Assembly: GCF_011764585.1 (NCBI RefSeq)
Contig: NZ_AP022853.1
Coordinates: forward strand, 1,099,501-1,163,500
Source of the DNA: Sulfurimicrobium lacus
GTDB lineage: Bacteria > Pseudomonadota > Gammaproteobacteria > Burkholderiales > Sulfuricellaceae
Direction of reading: 5' to 3'
Length of the DNA: 64,000 bases
A program made the translations under genes and the position numbers. Shown here in pieces: positions 43,378-52,239 of this stretch. The notes under the pieces are model-generated. The model searched no databases and was not told the DNA's origin. It saw nothing but the letters and a program-made list of their open reading frames with translations. Position 1 is the first letter of the stretch; every line of letters starts with the position of its first letter.

Positions 43378-44565
43378 ATGAAGACCCTGCTCACTCGCTG
43401 GCTGGAACGCGCCGCTCAGAGCCATCCCGACGCCCCCGCGCTGATGGCAGAAGGCGAAATTGTCAGCTACGCCGCCCTGCGCTCGGCCGTTCCGGACTGG
43501 CTGCCGGAGCGCGTGGCGAATCTGCTGAAACAGCCGGAACTGCCCGGCCACGCCGAGCTGCTCATCGCCACCAGCGGCAGCACCGGCGCACCCAAGACCG
43601 TGATGTTGAGCGAAGCCAACCTGGAAGCCGCGGTGCTGACCAGTCGCAGCCGCATTCCGCTGGCGCCGGGCGACGTCTGGCTGGCCTGTCTGCCGCTGCA
43701 GCATATCGGCGGTATGGCCATTTTTTACCGCTGCGCCGAGGCGGGCGCCGCCGTGCTGCTGCATCGCGGGTTCGATGCGGCGCGGGTGCGCGAGGACATG
43801 GAGCGCCATGGCGTGACCCATATTTCCCTGGTGCCGGCGATGCTGGCGCGCCTGCTGGAGGCCGGAGCGCCGCCCGCCGGTCTGAAACATGCCCTGATCG
43901 GCGGCGGCCCGTTGTCGCTAGGTCTGGCGCAGAGGGCGCACCAGGCCGGCTGGCCGATCTGTCCCACTTACGGCATGAGCGAGGCCGCCTCGCAAGTGGC
44001 GACGCTGGCGGCGTTTCCGCCCGACTGGCGCGAGGGCATGGTCGGGCTGCCGCTGCCGGGCGTCAGCGTGGAAATCGTCGACGACGACAACCGGCCGGTG
44101 CAGGGAGAAGGGCGCATCCGCGTGCGCGGCCCCAACGTGATGGCGGGCTACGCCAATGCGGCCCATGAGCCCGGCCATGGCTTGCGCGACGGGTGGTTCG
44201 TCAGCGGCGACCGTGGTTATTTCGACGCGCGCGGCAACCTGGTGGTGCTGGGGCGTCACGACGACGTGCTGGTGAGCGGCGGCGTCAATGTCCATCCCGC
44301 CGAGGTGGAGAGCCTGCTGCTGGCCTGCCCTGGCGTGAGCGACGTGGCGGTGACCGGCGTGAGCGACGCGGTGTGGGGCGACCGCATCGCTGCCCTGGTG
44401 GTGGGGAGCGTGGACGACCTGCAGGAGTGGTGCCGCGATCGCCTCCCCAGCCATTTGCGTCCGCGTCTGTTCGTTGCCGTCGCCGCGTTGCCGCGCAATG
44501 CGCTGGGCAAACTGGAACGCAAGCGCCTGCCTGCGCTGGCCCGCGCCATGGAAAAGCCATGCTGA
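43378..44565 (+). CDS. menE: o-Succinylbenzoate--CoA ligase MenE (compact form)
   Basis: Activates o-succinylbenzoate through an adenylate. 395 residues, shorter than the usual 450-490. The ATP-binding P-loop TSGSTGAPKT is at about residue 65, whereas about 140 is usual, so most of the first subdomain between SYAALR and LPERV is missing. The rest is complete: YGMSEAASQV, SGDRGYFD, LGRHDDVLVSGGVNV and the C-terminal lysine in ALGKLERK. It overlaps menF by seven bases. Confidence 0.9.
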   Translation: MKTLLTRWLERAAQSHPDAPALMAEGEIVSYAALRSAVPDWLPERVANLLKQPELPGHAELLIATSGSTGAPKTVMLSEANLEAAVLTSRSRIPLAPGDVWLACLPLQHIGGMAIFYRCAEAGAAVLLHRGFDAARVREDMERHGVTHISLVPAMLARLLEAGAPPAGLKHALIGGGPLSLGLAQRAHQAGWPICPTYGMSEAASQVATLAAFPPDWREGMVGLPLPGVSVEIVDDDNRPVQGEGRIRVRGPNVMAGYANAAHEPGHGLRDGWFVSGDRGYFDARGNLVVLGRHDDVLVSGGVNVHPAEVESLLLACPGVSDVAVTGVSDAVWGDRIAALVVGSVDDLQEWCRDRLPSHLRPRLFVAVAALPRNALGKLERKRLPALARAMEKPC

Positions 44566-45941
44566 AACGCTTCCGCCCGGACGATCCGGTCTTTCTCGGC
44601 CAGCTGGAAGCCCGCCTCGCGGCCGCGCTGCGCCATGCTGGAAACCTTGAGGCCGGTCTGTTGAGCGTCACCCTGGCGGTGCCGGAAATCCCGCTGGAAT
44701 TCATGCCTGCCGGGCTGGACGAGGCGTTTTACTGGTCGCGCCCGAGCGCCGGCCGCAGCCTGCTCGGCCTAGGCGCTGCAGCCGAGATACAGGCCGACGG
44801 CGTGGAACGCTGGTGCCTGCTCAAGGATGCCTTCGCTGCGTGGCAGGCGCGCTGGCAGCACGAGGATATCGACGCCACCGGCTTGCAACCGCTGGCCCTG
44901 GGCGGCTTCGGCTTTGCCCCGCAGGCCGCGGATGCGGATTTTCCCGCTGCCCGCCTCAGGGTGCCGGCCTTGCTGTTGCGGCGCGAGGGTGACATATCCG
45001 CGCTGACGTTCACTTTTGCTGCCGGCGCCGTCGCGCTGGAGCCGGCCATGCAGCGCATGCGCCGGCTGGCCTCGGCCATGGCGCAGCCCCCTTGCGAGAA
45101 GCAGGACCAGGTTTCGCGGCGCGATGCCGGCGATGGGGAAGACTCGGCGTGGCTGGCGCGGGTCGCCGACGCCGTGGCCGACATTCAGTCCGGCCGCCTC
45201 GACAAGGTGGTGCTGACGCGGAGCGTCAGGCTGAGCGCGGCGCAGCCGTTCGATCCCGCTTGCGTCATGGCGAACCTGGCCAAGCGCCATCAGCGCTGTA
45301 CCCTGTTCGGCGTGGCGATGCCTGCAGGCGGCATGTTCATGGGCGCCAGCCCGGAATTGCTGGCCGGGCTGAGAAACGGCGAAACCTATTGCGACGCGCT
45401 GGCGGGCACGGCATGGGATCGCGGCGGCGCAAGCGCGCGCAATCTGCTCGCTGACATGAAAAACGGCCGCGAACACCGCCTGGTGGTGCAGTCCATCGCC
45501 GAAGCGCTGCGCCCCGTGTGCGCCCGGCTCGAAGTGCCGGCCGCGCCGGTGGCGCTGCACCTGGGGCATCTGCATCATCTGTGGAGCGGTTTGCGCGGCC
45601 GGGTGAAGCCGGGCATCGGCTTGCTCGACCTGCTCGAACGTCTCCACCCCACCCCCGCGGTGGGCGGGTATCCCCCACGGGCGGCGCTGGAGTGGCTGGC
45701 GCAGCACGGGGAAAACCGCAGCGGCTGGTACACCGGCGCGGTCGGCTGGATGGACGCGGCCGGGGAGGGCGAGTTCGCGGTGGCGCTGCGCTGCGCCCAG
45801 GTCCGCGGCACGCAGGCGGAACTGTATGCCGGCGCCGGCATCGTGGCGGGCTCCGAGCCGCACCACGAGCTGGCGGAAACCGAGGCCAAGCTGCTGCCCA
45901 TGCTCCACGCGCTGGGCCATTTCCGGGAAGAACATGACTGA
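44559..45941 (+). CDS. menF: Isochorismate synthase MenF
   Basis: Converts chorismate to isochorismate, the entry step of menaquinone synthesis. 460 residues from ATG 44559. The chorismate-binding domain starts near SGRLDKVVLTRS and has MGASPELLAG, CDALAGTAWDRG, HLRLVVQ-like EHRLVVQSI, HPTPAVGGYP and YAGAGIVAGSEPHHELAETEAK. The N-terminal third is variable. Overlaps menD by eight bases. Confidence 0.93.
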   Translation: MLKRFRPDDPVFLGQLEARLAAALRHAGNLEAGLLSVTLAVPEIPLEFMPAGLDEAFYWSRPSAGRSLLGLGAAAEIQADGVERWCLLKDAFAAWQARWQHEDIDATGLQPLALGGFGFAPQAADADFPAARLRVPALLLRREGDISALTFTFAAGAVALEPAMQRMRRLASAMAQPPCEKQDQVSRRDAGDGEDSAWLARVADAVADIQSGRLDKVVLTRSVRLSAAQPFDPACVMANLAKRHQRCTLFGVAMPAGGMFMGASPELLAGLRNGETYCDALAGTAWDRGGASARNLLADMKNGREHRLVVQSIAEALRPVCARLEVPAAPVALHLGHLHHLWSGLRGRVKPGIGLLDLLERLHPTPAVGGYPPRAALEWLAQHGENRSGWYTGAVGWMDAAGEGEFAVALRCAQVRGTQAELYAGAGIVAGSEPHHELAETEAKLLPMLHALGHFREEHD

Positions 45942-47622
45942 CACGGCGCGCGACAACGTGCTGTGGGCCTGGACTCTGATCGACGCCCTGGCGGCAAGCG
46001 GCGTGGTCCACGCGGTGATTTCGCCCGGCTCTCGCTCCACCCCGCTGGCGCTGGCCTGCCTGCGCCATCCTGGAATAATAGCCTCGATCCAGGTGGACGA
46101 ACGCAGCGCCGCATTTTTTGCCCTCGGGCTGGCCAAGGCCCGGCATCAGCCGGTCGTGCTGGTGTGCACCTCGGGCTCGGCGCCGGCGCACTGGTATCCG
46201 GCGGTGATCGAGGCGGACATGGGCGGCACGCCGCTTATCCTGCTCAGCGCCGACCGTCCGCCGGAGTTGCGCGGCTGCGGCGCCAACCAGGCCACCGATC
46301 AGAACAACTTGTTCGGCAGCCACGTGCGCGCTTTTCACGAATTGCCATGCGCCGACGGCGACCCCGACATGCTGCGCTGGCTGCGCGCACTTGCGGCGCA
46401 GGCGGTCGACCAGGGCTGCTGGCCGCTGGCCGGGCCGGTGCACCTCAACGTCCCGCTGCGCGAACCCTTGCTGCCCGACAGGCCGTGGCCGGCTCTGCAG
46501 GCCGCGCCGGTCGCCGCCGTTTGCTACCCCGTCATGACTCTGTCGCCAGACGCTGCGCACAGCCTGGCCGGCGAACTGTCCGGCGGGCGCGGGCTGATCG
46601 TGTGCGGCGCGGGCGTTTTTAGCTCCGAATTCCCTGCCGCGCTGATGGATCTGGCGCACAGGCTGGCCTGCCCGGTGCTGGCTGATCCGCTCGCCAACCT
46701 GCGCTTCGGCGCGCATCGAAACAATACGGTTCTGTCGCGTTACGATGCCTTCCTGCGCGCTGCCGATGCGCCGCGCCCGGACTGGGTGCTGCGCTTCGGC
46801 GCCATGCCGGTGTCGAAATCCCTGCAACGTTTCCTCGACGGGCTGGCCGGCGTGCCGCAACTGCTGGTGGATTGCGGCGGGCGCTGGCTCGATCCGCTGC
46901 ACCGCGCGAGCCGCCTGCTGCGGGCCGATCCCGCCGCGCTGTGCCGGCAATTGTCCGAGCTGGTGGAGCGTGCCGCGCCGCCCTCATGGCTGGCGGCATT
47001 CAAGGCCGCCGAGCACCGCGCTGCGCAACTGGCCGAGCCGGAGCCGCCGCCGGAAGCGGAGGTGGTGCGCACGCTGATCGACTTGTTGCCTGCCGGCGCC
47101 ACCCTGTTCTGCGGCAACTCCATGGCCATCCGCGACCTCGATGCCTATTCCGGCTGCGGCGACAAGGCGCTACGCATTGCCGGCAACCGCGGCGCCAGCG
47201 GCATCGACGGCAACGTGTCCACCGCACTCGGGCTGGCAGCAGCCGGCGCCACGCCGCTGGTGGCGCTGCTCGGCGACCTGGCCTTTTATCACGACATGAA
47301 CGGCCTGGCCGCCGCGCGCGGGCTGGATGCGGTGTTCGTGGTGCTCAACAACGGCGGCGGCGGCATCTTCGAGTACCTGCCCCAGGCGGGGCTGGAGGAA
47401 TTCGAACGCGGCTGGCTGACGCCGCTGGAACTGGATTTTTCCCACGCGGCGGCGCTGTACGGGCTGAGCTATGCCAAGGTCGATCATGGCGCCGGGTTCT
47501 GCGCCGCGCTGGCCGTCGCCCTCAAGGGCGGGGCGCACCTGGTCGAGGTGAGCATCGACCGGGCGAACAGCGTGGCGCGCCATCGCGCTTACTGGGAGGC
47601 GGCGGGCGAAAATATGTTTTGA
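45934..47622 (+). CDS. menD: SEPHCHC synthase MenD
   Basis: Thiamine-diphosphate enzyme joining 2-oxoglutarate to isochorismate. 562 residues from ATG 45934. The N-terminal domain has VISPGSRSTPLALAC and DERSAAFFALGLAK with the catalytic glutamate; the C-terminal part has NRGASGIDGNVSTALG and the GDLAFYHDMNGL...NNGGGGIF metal/ThDP motif. Last men gene of the cluster; no menH follows. Confidence 0.95.
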   Translation: MTDTARDNVLWAWTLIDALAASGVVHAVISPGSRSTPLALACLRHPGIIASIQVDERSAAFFALGLAKARHQPVVLVCTSGSAPAHWYPAVIEADMGGTPLILLSADRPPELRGCGANQATDQNNLFGSHVRAFHELPCADGDPDMLRWLRALAAQAVDQGCWPLAGPVHLNVPLREPLLPDRPWPALQAAPVAAVCYPVMTLSPDAAHSLAGELSGGRGLIVCGAGVFSSEFPAALMDLAHRLACPVLADPLANLRFGAHRNNTVLSRYDAFLRAADAPRPDWVLRFGAMPVSKSLQRFLDGLAGVPQLLVDCGGRWLDPLHRASRLLRADPAALCRQLSELVERAAPPSWLAAFKAAEHRAAQLAEPEPPPEAEVVRTLIDLLPAGATLFCGNSMAIRDLDAYSGCGDKALRIAGNRGASGIDGNVSTALGLAAAGATPLVALLGDLAFYHDMNGLAAARGLDAVFVVLNNGGGGIFEYLPQAGLEEFERGWLTPLELDFSHAAALYGLSYAKVDHGAGFCAALAVALKGGAHLVEVSIDRANSVARHRAYWEAAGENMF

Positions 47623-47707
47623 GTATCCGGTGGGGCGGGCATAGGATTATGCTGTTGGTAACAGGCTTCTCTCCCCGGTAGCAGCATCAAAGCATAAGGA
47701 GGTCACC

Positions 47708-48850
47708 ATGCCGTCCGCAAGCATGCATTATCTGGAAAATGTGGCTGAAAACGCTCTGCGCGAAATTTTGCAGGCATGGCGTGCCGACAGGCCGAAAATG
47801 GGCGTGTTCGCCATGTTGCCCGAGGCCGAGCGCGAGCAGATTCCCTTGCTGCAGAAGATATGCGCGCAGGAAGGCGCTCCCCTGGTCGGGGCGATGTTCC
47901 CCGCACTGGTGGAGAACGGAGAGTTCCGCAGCCGCGGCCTGTGGCTGTTGCGCTTCGATGAAATGCCCCGTTTCGCCCTGCTCGGCGGCCTGAAAGATCC
48001 GGGCGCCGATGCCGCCGCAAGCATCGCCGCGGCCGTCAGCCCGCACCTGGGCACGGAGCGCGACACGTTGCTGTTCATGGTGTTCGACGGCATGATCCCG
48101 AACATTTCCACCATTCTCGACGGGCTTTACCTGCTGCTGGCCGACCGGGTGCGCTACGCCGGCGTGAACGCGGGCAGCGAGACCTTCCAGCCCATGCCCT
48201 GCCTGTTCGACGGCACGCAAACCATCGGGGACGGTGTGCTGCTGCTGGTGCTGGAGCACCACGCCGGGGCGATCCTGGAGCACGGTTACAAGGCGCCGGA
48301 GCACCTCATCACCGCCACCTCCACCGAGGGCAACCGCATTTTCAGCATCGACTGGCGGCCGGCGTTCGAGGTCTACCAGGAGGTCATCCAGGAACAGTTC
48401 GGGGTGGAGGTCACGCCGGAGAATTTCTACCAGTACGCCAGCCATTTCCCCTTCGGCATCGTGCGCGCCGACAACGAGGTGGTGGTACGCATCCCGGTGG
48501 CGGTGGAAAAGGACGGCTCGGTGTTCTGCGTCGGAGAAGTGCCGGCGAACGCCATGCTGACCCTGCTGCGCGCGCCGGAAGTCGATTCCGGCGGCACGGT
48601 CGAGGCGCTGGTGAATGGACTCAACCAGGCCAACGGCGCCTTGCGAGGGCGCGACCTGCTGCTGTTCTATTGTGCCGGCCGGCGTCTTTGCCTGGGCGAG
48701 CAGGCGTCCAAGGAACTGGCGGAAGTGGCGCGCCGCACCTGCGCGGGTGAAATTGCCGGCGCCTTGTCACTGGGCGAAATCGGCAGTTCGATGAGCGGCG
48801 GCTATCCGCTGTTCCACAACGCCACACTGGTGGGCACCTGCTGGAGATGA
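47708..48850 (+). CDS. FIST-domain sensor protein
   Basis: 380 residues: FIST N domain (about 25-200) and FIST C domain (about 205-360, with GIVRADNEVVVRIPV and a closing ALSLGEIGSS...FHNATLVG). FIST proteins are thought to bind small ligands such as amino acids and feed signalling proteins. No signal peptide or membrane helix. Preceded by a perfect AAGGAGGT (47696-47703). Its stop overlaps the kinase start (ATGA at 48847), which points to a ligand sensor for that kinase. Confidence 0.88.
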   Translation: MPSASMHYLENVAENALREILQAWRADRPKMGVFAMLPEAEREQIPLLQKICAQEGAPLVGAMFPALVENGEFRSRGLWLLRFDEMPRFALLGGLKDPGADAAASIAAAVSPHLGTERDTLLFMVFDGMIPNISTILDGLYLLLADRVRYAGVNAGSETFQPMPCLFDGTQTIGDGVLLLVLEHHAGAILEHGYKAPEHLITATSTEGNRIFSIDWRPAFEVYQEVIQEQFGVEVTPENFYQYASHFPFGIVRADNEVVVRIPVAVEKDGSVFCVGEVPANAMLTLLRAPEVDSGGTVEALVNGLNQANGALRGRDLLLFYCAGRRLCLGEQASKELAEVARRTCAGEIAGALSLGEIGSSMSGGYPLFHNATLVGTCWR

Positions 48851-50535
48851 ACCGGGAAAGAATACTAGCCGTTCTCTACGACCTGGCCATGGTGATCGGC
48901 GGGGAGGTCAACCTGCGCCCGCTGCTCACCAAAACGCTGCAAAGGCTGCTCTACCACACCTCCTTCCCGGCAGGCGCGGTGTTTCTGGACGTGTCCCCGC
49001 AAAACGGCAGCGGCAAGGTCACGGCGACCATCGAACTGGCGATCGGCGACTACGAACTGGCCGGGCATGCCGGAGAAACGCTGGTCCTGCCAGCCGCGCT
49101 TTTTTCCGGCGCGATCAGCCTGGAACAGGACCGCAGCCTGATCGACGCACTGCCATGCCACAGGGGCGCTTATTCCGTGCTGCTGAAATTGCCCATCGAC
49201 GGCAACGGTGTGGTCGTTCTGCTGTCGCCTGCCGAGCCGCTCTCCGATCTGCCGCTGACCCAGGTTTTTCAGCCGGTCATGGCGAACCTGGCCAAGGCCA
49301 TCCTGCTGTGCCGGCGCAACGAAGCCTACACCAAGGCCATCATTTCCGACCGCGACCGAGCCGAGAGCGGGCTCAAGCGCTTTCATGCGGCGCTGAACGC
49401 CACCGCCGACAGCGTGTTTCTGATCGATCCCTTCCTCATGCATTTCGTCGACTTCAACCTGAGCGCCGAAACATCGAGCGGCTACGCGCGCGCCGAGCTG
49501 CTCAGCCTGGGGCTCCAGGACCTGCTGCCGGCCTACCCGCGCGACCAGTTGGAGCACCTGTTCGGCACCTTGTTGCGCGGGGAAAGCTCCATATTCGATC
49601 TCGACACCACCCTGCGCCGCAAGGACGGGAGCGAGTATCAGGCTGCCCTGCGCTTCAACCTCTTTTCCCACGCTGCGGAGCAGCTGGTGATCACCATGGT
49701 GCGCGATGTGAGCGAATACAAGCGCCTCGAAAATGAACTGCGCCTGCTCAACGAGAACCTCGAACGGCGCGTCGAGGAGGAGGTCGCCAAGAACCGCGAA
49801 AAAGACCATCTCCTGATCCAGCAATCGCGCCTGGCGGCGATGGGCGAAATGGTGCACAACATCGCCCACCAGTGGCGCCAGCCCCTCAACGCCCTGTCCC
49901 TGATTCTCACCAACATCAAGGACGATTTCGATTACCAGCAGATCACGCCGGAAACGCTCGACCGCGATGTCAGGAAGGCGCGTTCCCTGTTGCAGGGCAT
50001 GTCTACGACCATCGACGATTTTCGCGACTTTTTCCGCCCCGATCGCGAGCCGGGCGACTTCGAGCTGGGCCACGCGGTCGAGGATGCCCTGTTCGTGATG
50101 GCAGCCTCGCTCAAAAACAACGACATCGAGGTGGTGAGGGATTTGCCTGGCGGCATGCTGATCAACGGTTTTTCCAACCAGCTGGCACAAGTGGTGCTGA
50201 ATGTCCTCGCCAACGCCAAGGAGGCGATTCAGCTCGGCAACGTCCCGGCCGGGCGGATCGGCATTACCCTGGTGCGTGACGGGAGCAATGGCGTCCTCAG
50301 CATAGAGGACAACGCGGGCGGCATCCCTGGGGATGTTCTGCCGAGGATATTCGACCCCTATTTCACCACCAAGGAACAGGGCAGCGGGATCGGGTTATAC
50401 ATGTCGAAGATGATCATCGAACGCAATTTCAAGGGCAGAATCAAGGCGGCCAACACGGCAGACGGCGCCCTGATCACGATCACCATCCCCCTGCTGGAAA
50501 CGGCATCCCCGAGCACGAAGGAACAACAGCCATGA
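48847..50535 (+). CDS. Cytoplasmic PAS-domain sensor histidine kinase
   Basis: 562 residues without membrane helices. Residues 1-155 look GAF-like, 176-292 form a PAS domain (FHAALNATADSVFLID...VRDVSEYKRLE), then a coiled coil, phospho-acceptor H341 in NIAHQWRQPLN and an ATPase domain (DNAGGIPGDVLPRIFDPYFTTK, GSGIGLYMSKMI). From the coiled coil onward it is strikingly similar to the kinase at 32569-34044, so the two kinase cores are paralogues with different sensors. Confidence 0.92.
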   Translation: MNRERILAVLYDLAMVIGGEVNLRPLLTKTLQRLLYHTSFPAGAVFLDVSPQNGSGKVTATIELAIGDYELAGHAGETLVLPAALFSGAISLEQDRSLIDALPCHRGAYSVLLKLPIDGNGVVVLLSPAEPLSDLPLTQVFQPVMANLAKAILLCRRNEAYTKAIISDRDRAESGLKRFHAALNATADSVFLIDPFLMHFVDFNLSAETSSGYARAELLSLGLQDLLPAYPRDQLEHLFGTLLRGESSIFDLDTTLRRKDGSEYQAALRFNLFSHAAEQLVITMVRDVSEYKRLENELRLLNENLERRVEEEVAKNREKDHLLIQQSRLAAMGEMVHNIAHQWRQPLNALSLILTNIKDDFDYQQITPETLDRDVRKARSLLQGMSTTIDDFRDFFRPDREPGDFELGHAVEDALFVMAASLKNNDIEVVRDLPGGMLINGFSNQLAQVVLNVLANAKEAIQLGNVPAGRIGITLVRDGSNGVLSIEDNAGGIPGDVLPRIFDPYFTTKEQGSGIGLYMSKMIIERNFKGRIKAANTADGALITITIPLLETASPSTKEQQP

Positions 50536-51560
50536 ACGATACCGCGACCGAACTGGACCTCGGTTTTCTTGCCACACTCTCCGTGCTCTACGTCGAGGAC
50601 GAGGACGAAGTGCGCGAGGCGCTGGCGCGCTACCTGCGCCGGCGCTGCCCCAAGCTGGAGCTGGCGCGTAACGGCAAGGAAGGGCTGGAGATGTTCCGGG
50701 CCAAGCACTACGACGTGGTGGTGACGGACGTCAAAATGCCGATCATGGACGGGCTGGAAATGGCCAGGAACATCAAGTCCATCAAGGAGGAGGTGCCGGT
50801 CATCATCGTCACCGCCTACAACGAGGTCGATTACTTCCTGCGCGCCATCGAGGTCGGGGTCAACCGCTACGTCAAGAAGCCCCTCGACCCGGATGAATTA
50901 CTCCTGGCGATCTACAAGAGCACCATCATCCACTTCCATCAGCGCGAACTGGAGCACAAGCGCCAGTCCAGTTACGACTCCGTCAACGACGCCCTGATCG
51001 CGCTGGGGCACGCGATCATGAAGCGCAACCCCTATACCGAGACGCACGAAGCCCGCGTCGCCAAGCTGGCGGTGGCGATTGCCGAGGATCTCTGCCTTCC
51101 CCTCGATCAGATCGAGGGCATCAGGCTGGCGGCGGAAATTCACGATATCGGCAATCTCGACGTGCTGGAGGACGTGCTGCGCTCTCCCCACAAGCTGACC
51201 GCGCAAGAGTTCGAAGAAGTCAGCCGCCACCCGCAGTCCGGCTTCGAGATCCTGGGCGACATAGCATTCCCCTGGCCGATCGCCCAGATCATCGTTCAGC
51301 ATCACGAGCGCATGGACGGCTCGGGCTATCCCAAGGGACTCAAGGGTGACGAAATCCTGCTGGAAGCCCGAATCGTCGGCGTGGCCGATGCGCTGGAGGC
51401 GATGACCTCCGCCCGCCCGCATCGCCCCGCCTACGGCGTTGAAACCGCGCTGGCGGAGATCAAGGCCAAACGCGGCACCCTGTTCGACCCGGCGGTGGTG
51501 GACAGCTGCGTGCGCGTGCTGGAACAAGCCAACCTGGATTTCTGGGGAGTTAAACCCTAG
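50532..51560 (+). CDS. Response regulator with altered HD-GYP domain
   Basis: 342 residues. Receiver (about 16-130) with D66 in VVVTDVKMP and K116 in KKP; HD-GYP domain (about 150-340) with HHERMDGSGYP (257-267). The HD motif reads HDIGN (204-208): the lysine normally found after HDxG is asparagine, while the paralogue at 31528-32553 keeps HDVGK. Metal ligands remain, so activity may be changed rather than lost. Overlaps the kinase stop by four bases and ends four bases into the convergent GNAT gene. Confidence 0.92.
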   Translation: MNDTATELDLGFLATLSVLYVEDEDEVREALARYLRRRCPKLELARNGKEGLEMFRAKHYDVVVTDVKMPIMDGLEMARNIKSIKEEVPVIIVTAYNEVDYFLRAIEVGVNRYVKKPLDPDELLLAIYKSTIIHFHQRELEHKRQSSYDSVNDALIALGHAIMKRNPYTETHEARVAKLAVAIAEDLCLPLDQIEGIRLAAEIHDIGNLDVLEDVLRSPHKLTAQEFEEVSRHPQSGFEILGDIAFPWPIAQIIVQHHERMDGSGYPKGLKGDEILLEARIVGVADALEAMTSARPHRPAYGVETALAEIKAKRGTLFDPAVVDSCVRVLEQANLDFWGVKP

Positions 51561-52114
51561 CCTTCCAAGGGCTTGCAGCAAGTCAGCCCCGCGATGAATT
51601 CCGGGCCGAACATCTTCACCAGCTCGCTCGGGTCGTCGATGTTGTACTCGTCCAGCACCGACTGGGGGATGGATTCATTCTTCTTGATGGCGCACAGCAG
51701 CGCCTGGAGATGCGCCGTGGTGTGCGCCAGCAGTCCGGCAGGCGAATAGTTCTGCGCTTCCGCGCCGTCCGTCAGCACGCTTCCGCCGCGCAATCGCGCC
51801 GCCATGAGGATGAGCGGAATGGCCAGGCCCTGGCGCCGGTAGTCGGGGTGCACCCACAGGTTCAGCCCTTCGTAAAAGCCGACCATCTTGCCGTCATGGA
51901 ACAGGCCGACGTTGGCGCCCTCGCTCCAGGCGCCGTGCTGGCGCAGGGTGAATTCGCCGAACTGGCACAGCGGGTCGGACCAGTCCACTTCCCCCAGGAT
52001 TTCCAGCGTGAATTCCGCCTCGTCGTCGCTCATGGCGAATTCGGGCGAGGCATCGCTGAGGGAAAATTTCGAGCCGATAAACTTGCTGAGAGGAAGAATT
52101 TTTTCCGGGACCAT
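51557..52114 (-). CDS. GNAT-family N-acetyltransferase
   Basis: 185 residues from ATG 52114, which follows AGGAGG (complement strand) by eight bases. The central [30 protein letters not shown] has the beta-4/alpha-3 acetyl-CoA loop (RRQGLA). N- and C-terminal regions are unlike well-known subfamilies, and the acceptor is unknown. The open frame continues upstream but lacks a binding site. Convergent with the HD-GYP regulator. Confidence 0.8.
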   Translation of the reverse strand: MVPEKILPLSKFIGSKFSLSDASPEFAMSDDEAEFTLEILGEVDWSDPLCQFGEFTLRQHGAWSEGANVGLFHDGKMVGFYEGLNLWVHPDYRRQGLAIPLILMAARLRGGSVLTDGAEAQNYSPAGLLAHTTAHLQALLCAIKKNESIPQSVLDEYNIDDPSELVKMFGPEFIAGLTCCKPLEG

Positions 52115-52239
52115 GTTCAACGCCTCCTGTGGGCCATGATTTGCCGAAGCATCATAGCATTCAGACCCCTCTTGAAATAGGGTCAATGCGCTCCCATCTA
52201 GCCTGCAGATTTTGTTCAACAAACCGGAGAACGAGCACC

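Noticed and set aside
52115-52239. Heat-shock promoter for htpG
   Set aside because: I looked for a sigma-32 pattern upstream of 52240 and found no convincing -35/-10 pair.
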